50,328 bases of DNA from Fimbriimonadaceae bacterium (lineage in GTDB: Bacteria; Armatimonadota; UBA10988): contig JADZEX010000036.1 of the NCBI GenBank assembly GCA_020850355.1, positions 1 through 50,328 on the forward strand, in the 5' to 3' direction. Positions 46,538-50,328 of the stretch are shown one piece after another; the stretch's first letter is position 1, and each line of letters opens with the position of its first letter. The notes under the pieces are model-generated. The model searched no databases. It had not been told where the DNA came from and saw nothing but the letters and a program-made list of their open reading frames with translations. Both the position numbers and the translations under genes were made by a program.

Positions 46538-47337
46538 ACCTGGCGCTCCGCCGCCGCGAGGCCGACCGGCCGGCCCTCCGCAGCGCTGCCGAGATTGCCC
46601 AACTCCGCCGCAGCAACCGCCTCGCCCGGCGGGTGGTGGCCGAACTGGGCGCCGCCATTGCGCCGGACGTGACCACCCGACAGCTCGACACGCTGGCCCG
46701 CCGCCTGACCGACGAGGCCGGCGCGCGGGCGGCCTTCTACCAGTACAAGGTCGGCCAGAAGGTCTACCCCGATTACCTCTGCGCTTCGGTCAACGACGAG
46801 GTGGTCCACGGCATCCCCAACGACCGGCCGTTGCAGCCGGGCGATGTGGTCAGCCTCGACTACGGCTGCGTGCTGGACGGCTGGATCGGCGACACGGCCT
46901 TCACCTGGTGCGTCGGCGAGCCCTCGCCGACCGCGGCGCATCTGCTGGACGTCACCCGCGAGGCCCTGCGGCTGGGAATCGCCGCGGCGCAGCCCGGACG
47001 CCGGGTCTTCGACATCGCCAAGGCCGTGCAGGATCATGTCGAGGCCAACGGCTGCGGCGTGGTCCGGCAGTTGGTCGGCCACGGCGTCGGTCGCCGGCTG
47101 CACGAGCCGCCGCAGGTGCCCAACTTCGCGGCCATCGAGTCGCGCCGCGACCGGCTGCGGCCGGGGATGGTGATCTGCATCGAGCCGATGATCACCGCCG
47201 GCAGCTACGAGGTCAACGAACGCTCCGACGGCTGGACCATCGCCACCCGCGACGGCTCGCTGGCCGCCCACTTTGAACACGCCGTGGTGATCCTCAGCGA
47301 CGGGCCCGAGATCCTGAGTCTGCCCGACGCGATCTGA
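46534..47337 (+). CDS. map: Methionine aminopeptidase, type I
   Basis: This enzyme removes the initiator methionine from nascent proteins. The 267-residue product carries all five metal ligands of the type I family: Asp in SLDYGCVLDGWIGD (two Asp), His in GHGVGRRLHEPP, Glu in VICIEPMIT and Glu in HFEHAVVI. The N-terminal extension with two CxxC groups, found in some homologues, is absent. The start ATG 46534 overlaps the HD-GYP stop (ATGA), with GAGG seven bases upstream. This gene is usually in the ribosomal spc operon; here it is separate, next to an HD-GYP gene, and could be a second copy. Confidence 0.95.
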   Translation: MNLALRRREADRPALRSAAEIAQLRRSNRLARRVVAELGAAIAPDVTTRQLDTLARRLTDEAGARAAFYQYKVGQKVYPDYLCASVNDEVVHGIPNDRPLQPGDVVSLDYGCVLDGWIGDTAFTWCVGEPSPTAAHLLDVTREALRLGIAAAQPGRRVFDIAKAVQDHVEANGCGVVRQLVGHGVGRRLHEPPQVPNFAAIESRRDRLRPGMVICIEPMITAGSYEVNERSDGWTIATRDGSLAAHFEHAVVILSDGPEILSLPDAI

Positions 47338-47410
47338 GGACGCTCCGGCCCGCCGGCGGCATACTAGTTAACAGGTGGTCGGCCGACCGGCCCGCGAAGG
47401 AGAGTGTCGT

Positions 47411-47917
47411 ATGTCCCGCACCGTTCTGTTCAAGGGTAACCCGATGCACCTGGTCGGCCCGGCGTTGACCGTCGGTCAGCCGGTACCCGACGTCACCTGC
47501 ACCAAGGTCGACTTCAGCCCGGTCGCCGCCAGCAGCCTGCTCGGCAAGGTCGTGCTGGTCTCGGTCACCCCCTCGGTCGACACGCCGGTCTGCGATCTGC
47601 AGGCGAAGCGCTTCAACGAAGCCGCCGCCGCGCTCGGCGCCGGGGTTGTCGTCGCGAATGTCTCGCTCGACCTGCCGCCGGCGCTGAAGCGCTGGTGCAG
47701 CGCCAACGGCGCCGACAACCTGGTCGCCGTCAGCGACTACCGTGACCGCGCCTTCGGCACCGCCTGGGGCGTGCTGATCGACGAACTGAAGCTGCTCGCC
47801 CGCGCCGTCTTTGTGGTCGACCGGGAGGGTCACCTGGCCTACCAGGAGATCGTCCCGGAGGTCACCAACCATCCGGACTACGACGCCGCGCTGGCCGCGG
47901 TGCAGCGGCTGGTCTAG
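47411..47917 (+). CDS. tpx: Thiol peroxidase (Tpx-type peroxiredoxin)
   Basis: This is a 168-residue 2-Cys peroxiredoxin that reduces H2O2 and alkyl hydroperoxides, typically with thioredoxin. TPSVDTPVC carries the peroxidatic Cys (about 61) in the P-x3-(T/S)-x2-C motif, and RWCSANGADNL the resolving Cys (about 96), 35 residues apart as in E. coli Tpx. The N-terminus VLFKGNPMHLVGPALTVGQ and C-terminus YDAALAAVQRLV match the family. The start ATG 47411 has GAAGGAG six bases upstream. It appears to be a single-gene unit: 73 bases follow map, and a hairpin lies 14 bases after the stop. Confidence 0.95.
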   Translation: MSRTVLFKGNPMHLVGPALTVGQPVPDVTCTKVDFSPVAASSLLGKVVLVSVTPSVDTPVCDLQAKRFNEAAAALGAGVVVANVSLDLPPALKRWCSANGADNLVAVSDYRDRAFGTAWGVLIDELKLLARAVFVVDREGHLAYQEIVPEVTNHPDYDAALAAVQRLV

Positions 47918-47930
47918 CCTTGTCAGACGG

Positions 47931-47961
47931 CCTGCGGGAGCGTCTCGGGCGTTCCCGCAGG
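47931..47961 (+). terminator. Hairpin between tpx and the molybdenum hydroxylase gene
   Basis: Arms CCTGCGGGAGCG and CGTTCCCGCAGG pair over 12 bases with one G-U; the loop is TCTCGGG. It begins 14 bases after the tpx stop. No T-run follows. It ends 18 bases before the next gene's start, so it could also act as an attenuator. Confidence 0.55.
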
Positions 47962-47979
47962 TCGCTTCGGGAGGTCGTC

Positions 47980-50223
47980 ATGGCGGCAGTCGCCAGCGGC
48001 GTTGGCCAACGGGTTCCGCGGACCGACTCCGCCGACAAAGTGACTGGTCGGGCGCTCTACAGCGCCGACGTGTTTCGGCCGGGAATGCTCCACGGCGCGG
48101 TGCTGCGCAGCCCCCACGCCCACGCCCGGATCATCTCTGTCGACGCCTCGCGAGCGGTGGCCCTGCCGGGGGTCCACGCGGTGGTCACCCGTGACTCGCT
48201 GGCCGCCGACGTGGCGCTGATCGTCGAAGAAGAGGCCCATGCCGCGCGGCGCGTGCTGGATCTGCTGGCCGCTGAGAAGGTCCGTTACGAGGGCGAGAAG
48301 ATCGCCCTGGTGGCCGCCGAGACGCGCGAGCTGGCGGAGCAGGCGGTGGCGCTGATCGAGGTGGTCTACGAGCCGCTGCCGGCGCTGATCGATGTCGCCG
48401 CGGCGATGCTGCCGGGCGCACCGTTGATCCACGACGAGCAGACCGTGGCGACGCTCGACGACGGGCAGGTGCTGCACAACATCGCCGGGCAGATGCACCG
48501 CACCAACGGCGACCTGGCCGCCGGCTGGGCGGCGGCCGACCGCGTCTTCGAGGACACCTACACCATCCCGCGGGCGCATCAGACCTACCTCGAACCGCAG
48601 GTCGCAGTGGCCGAAGTCGACCCGCAGGGGCGGGTCACCGTCTGGACCTCGACGCAGGGCCACTTTGCCATTCAGTCCAACATCAGCAAGTCCCTGCGCC
48701 TGCCGCTGGGCGACATCAACGTCATCGGCATGACCATCGGCGGCGGCTTCGGCGGCAAGTTCGGCGGGGTGGTCGACACCTACGCCGTGCTGCTGGCCCA
48801 GGCCAGCGGCCGGCCGGTGAAGCTGGTCTACAGCCGGCACGACGAGTTTCTGGACGGCCGGCCGGCGCCCGGGCTGCGGATCACCATCAAGACCGGCGTC
48901 ACCCACGACGGGCGGATCACCGCGCGCGAGTGCTGGGCCTACTGGGACGTCGGCGTCGGCAGCGGCGCGTCGTGGGCCACCGGTCGCATCAAAGGGGTCT
49001 ACGACATCCCGGCGATCGCCCTGCACGCCTTCGAGGTGCATACCAACAAGCCCGCGCCGGGAGCCTACCGCGCGCCGGGCGCACCGCAGGTGACCTTTGC
49101 CAGCGAAGCCCAGCTCGACAGCATCGCCGCGGCGCTGGGGATCGACCCGGTCGAGCTGCGGCTGCGCAACCTGCCTGACGACAAGCCGCAGGTCGCCTTC
49201 CGCCGCACGCTGCTGGCGGCCGCCGAGCAGGTCGACTGGGCGCACCGCACCGCCGGGCCGGACGAGGGCTGGGGCGTCGCGATTGGCGAGTGGACCAACG
49301 GCGCCGGCCCGGCCGCGGCGGTCGTCTCGCTGGCGCCCGATGGCGGCGCGCAGCTCTTCTATGGCCTGATGGACCTGACCGGCACCGACACCGCCTGCGC
49401 GCAGATTGTGGCCGAGGTGCTGGACCTGCCTTACGAGCGGGTCCGCGTCACCCGCGGCGACACCGACAGCGCGCCCTACGGCACCGGATCGGGCGGGTCG
49501 GTGGCCCTCTTCTCGTTCGGCAACGCCGTCCGCGACGCCGCGCAGGCCGCGCGCGAGCAGCTCCTGGAACTCGCCGCGGCGCACTTCAGCGACCAGGCAC
49601 AGGCGGTCACCGTGGCGGATCTCGAGACCGTCGACCAGCAGGTCCGGCTGCGCGCCAACCCGGACAAGGCGGCCAGTTTCGCCGAGTTGGCGACGCTGGC
49701 GTTGCGGCAGGGCGGCCCGGTGGTCGGCGAAGGCCGCTTCAGCCCCAAACCCAGCGCGCCGACCATCTCGGCGCAGATCGCCAAGGTCCACGTGGATCGC
49801 GGCACGGGACAGGTGACGCTGCTGGAGTTCGCCCACGCGCTGGACGTTGGCCGGGCCATCAGCCCGGTGTCGTGTGAGGGCCAAATGGAGGGCGGCGCGG
49901 TGCAAGGCCTGGGCTGGGGGTTGATGGAGGAGATGCTCTACGACCCGCAGACCGGCCGCAACCTGAACCCGGACCTGCTCGACTACCGGGTCCCAACCAG
50001 TCTCGACGTGCCTCCACAGCAGACGGTGCTGGTCGAGGAACCGACGACCCACGGCCCGTTCGGCGCCAAGGGCATCGGCGAGCCGCCCATCGCGCCCGGC
50101 ATCGCGGCCCTCAGCAACGCCATCGCCGCCGCGGTGGGCGTCCGGCTGGAGCACCCGCCGTTCACGCCCGAGCGGGTCTGGCGCGCGCTGCAAGGCCTCG
50201 ATCCGGGGCCGGCCCGGACCTAG
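47980..50223 (+). CDS. Xanthine dehydrogenase-family molybdenum-cofactor subunit
   Basis: This is a 747-residue large subunit of the xanthine oxidase family, with a molybdopterin cytosine dinucleotide centre. It has the aldehyde-oxidase a/b hammerhead N-terminus (KVTGRALYSADVFRPGMLHG, then RSPHAHARI), GGGFGGKFGG, GAYRAPGAPQ (substrate/Mo-contacting Arg), and near the end GAKGIGEPPIAP with the catalytic Glu. It is a full subunit. The substrate could be a purine, aldehyde, nicotinate or similar; it cannot be told here. The FAD and 2Fe-2S partner genes are not upstream and may lie beyond the window. The start ATG 47980 has GGGAGG five bases upstream. The upstream open stretch to 47920 crosses a hairpin. 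Confidence 0.92.
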   Translation: MAAVASGVGQRVPRTDSADKVTGRALYSADVFRPGMLHGAVLRSPHAHARIISVDASRAVALPGVHAVVTRDSLAADVALIVEEEAHAARRVLDLLAAEKVRYEGEKIALVAAETRELAEQAVALIEVVYEPLPALIDVAAAMLPGAPLIHDEQTVATLDDGQVLHNIAGQMHRTNGDLAAGWAAADRVFEDTYTIPRAHQTYLEPQVAVAEVDPQGRVTVWTSTQGHFAIQSNISKSLRLPLGDINVIGMTIGGGFGGKFGGVVDTYAVLLAQASGRPVKLVYSRHDEFLDGRPAPGLRITIKTGVTHDGRITARECWAYWDVGVGSGASWATGRIKGVYDIPAIALHAFEVHTNKPAPGAYRAPGAPQVTFASEAQLDSIAAALGIDPVELRLRNLPDDKPQVAFRRTLLAAAEQVDWAHRTAGPDEGWGVAIGEWTNGAGPAAAVVSLAPDGGAQLFYGLMDLTGTDTACAQIVAEVLDLPYERVRVTRGDTDSAPYGTGSGGSVALFSFGNAVRDAAQAAREQLLELAAAHFSDQAQAVTVADLETVDQQVRLRANPDKAASFAELATLALRQGGPVVGEGRFSPKPSAPTISAQIAKVHVDRGTGQVTLLEFAHALDVGRAISPVSCEGQMEGGAVQGLGWGLMEEMLYDPQTGRNLNPDLLDYRVPTSLDVPPQQTVLVEEPTTHGPFGAKGIGEPPIAPGIAALSNAIAAAVGVRLEHPPFTPERVWRALQGLDPGPART

Positions 50224-50239
50224 TGTCCTGACTCGGACA
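50224..50239. repeat. Inverted repeat right after the molybdenum subunit gene
   Basis: TGTCC TGACTC GGACA gives 5-base arms around a 6-base centre, starting at the base after the TAG stop. The remaining 89 bases to the end hold no gene I can support. The pattern could be a short terminator, a protein site or the terminus of a mobile element; the window stops too soon to tell. Confidence 0.4.
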
Positions 50240-50328
50240 AACGGAAAGCAGGGATCTTGAGCGCGTTCCAGGCGGTCCAAAGGGGTGATCAACGTCCCGA
50301 AAGGACCCCCAATGGCCGCCGGAACGCG

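Noticed and set aside
47923-50292. 789-codon minus-strand open frame over the molybdenum subunit gene
   Set aside because: Same antisense shadow effect; the plus frame has all xanthine dehydrogenase motifs.

Overview
This is a gene-dense bacterial window of about 50 kb with very high GC (roughly 70% by eye). It holds 31 genes that I can support, about two thirds of them on the minus strand, and no tRNA, rRNA or CRISPR array. The tripartite-pump adaptor and the lipoproteins point to a diderm cell. The sugar-oxidoreductase, GH172, FAD-oxidoreductase and large DUF-type membrane protein content resembles uncultivated Armatimonadota or Planctomycetota. The short, SigA-sized principal sigma factor leans to the former. 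This taxonomic reading is inference with low confidence.

Layout: (1) 1-3193, the str operon rpsL-rpsG-fusA-tuf on the minus strand. It has its own promoter and a long leader, and tuf is cut by the window edge. (2) 3564-5291, a divergent pair: a GT2-like glycosyltransferase and a PD-(D/E)XK/winged-helix protein. (3) 5231-13359, dnaG-rpoD followed by an RND efflux adaptor and pump; the adaptor has an exceptionally long helical hairpin. (4) 13415-20063, a 900-residue secreted Gly-rich protein with an internal duplication, then an apparent lipoprotein/FAD-oxidoreductase/polytopic membrane protein operon. (5) 20211-23232, an MscS-like membrane protein, a bifunctional-nuclease-family protein and acetyl-CoA synthetase. 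(6) 23378-28254, carbohydrate-related genes: two Gfo/Idh/MocA oxidoreductases, an SGNH-like esterase candidate and a secreted GH172 enzyme. (7) 28251-30154, an RloA/RloB (AbiL-like) phage-defence candidate with its own promoter. (8) 30330-34284, an aldo/keto reductase, a PiT phosphate transporter with its PhoU-like partner, and a duplicated-domain secreted protein. (9) 34363-40824, a P1B metal ATPase, a hybrid histidine kinase, and a YbjN-like/PspA/unknown operon. (10) 41033-50223, metH, a GAF/HD-GYP protein, map, tpx and a molybdenum hydroxylase large subunit.

How the genes work together: the core genes cover translation, replication priming, principal sigma factor, acetate activation, methionine synthesis and N-terminal methionine removal. 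They are interleaved with envelope functions (efflux, PspA stress, metal export, phosphate uptake) and secreted carbohydrate-active proteins. Several -35/-10 pairs with 17-18 nt spacing are visible (str operon, glycosyltransferase gene, 900-residue protein, AbiL-like pair, pspA operon). Likely terminators are long GC hairpins without clear U-tracts. Two genes, tuf and acs, appear to start at CTG.

The most interesting items are the apparent CTG starts, the glycosyltransferase/nuclease pair, the giant adaptor hairpin, two secreted proteins with internal duplications, the AbiL-like locus with repeated ATGTC motifs at its promoter, and the HD-GYP protein with a large insertion.
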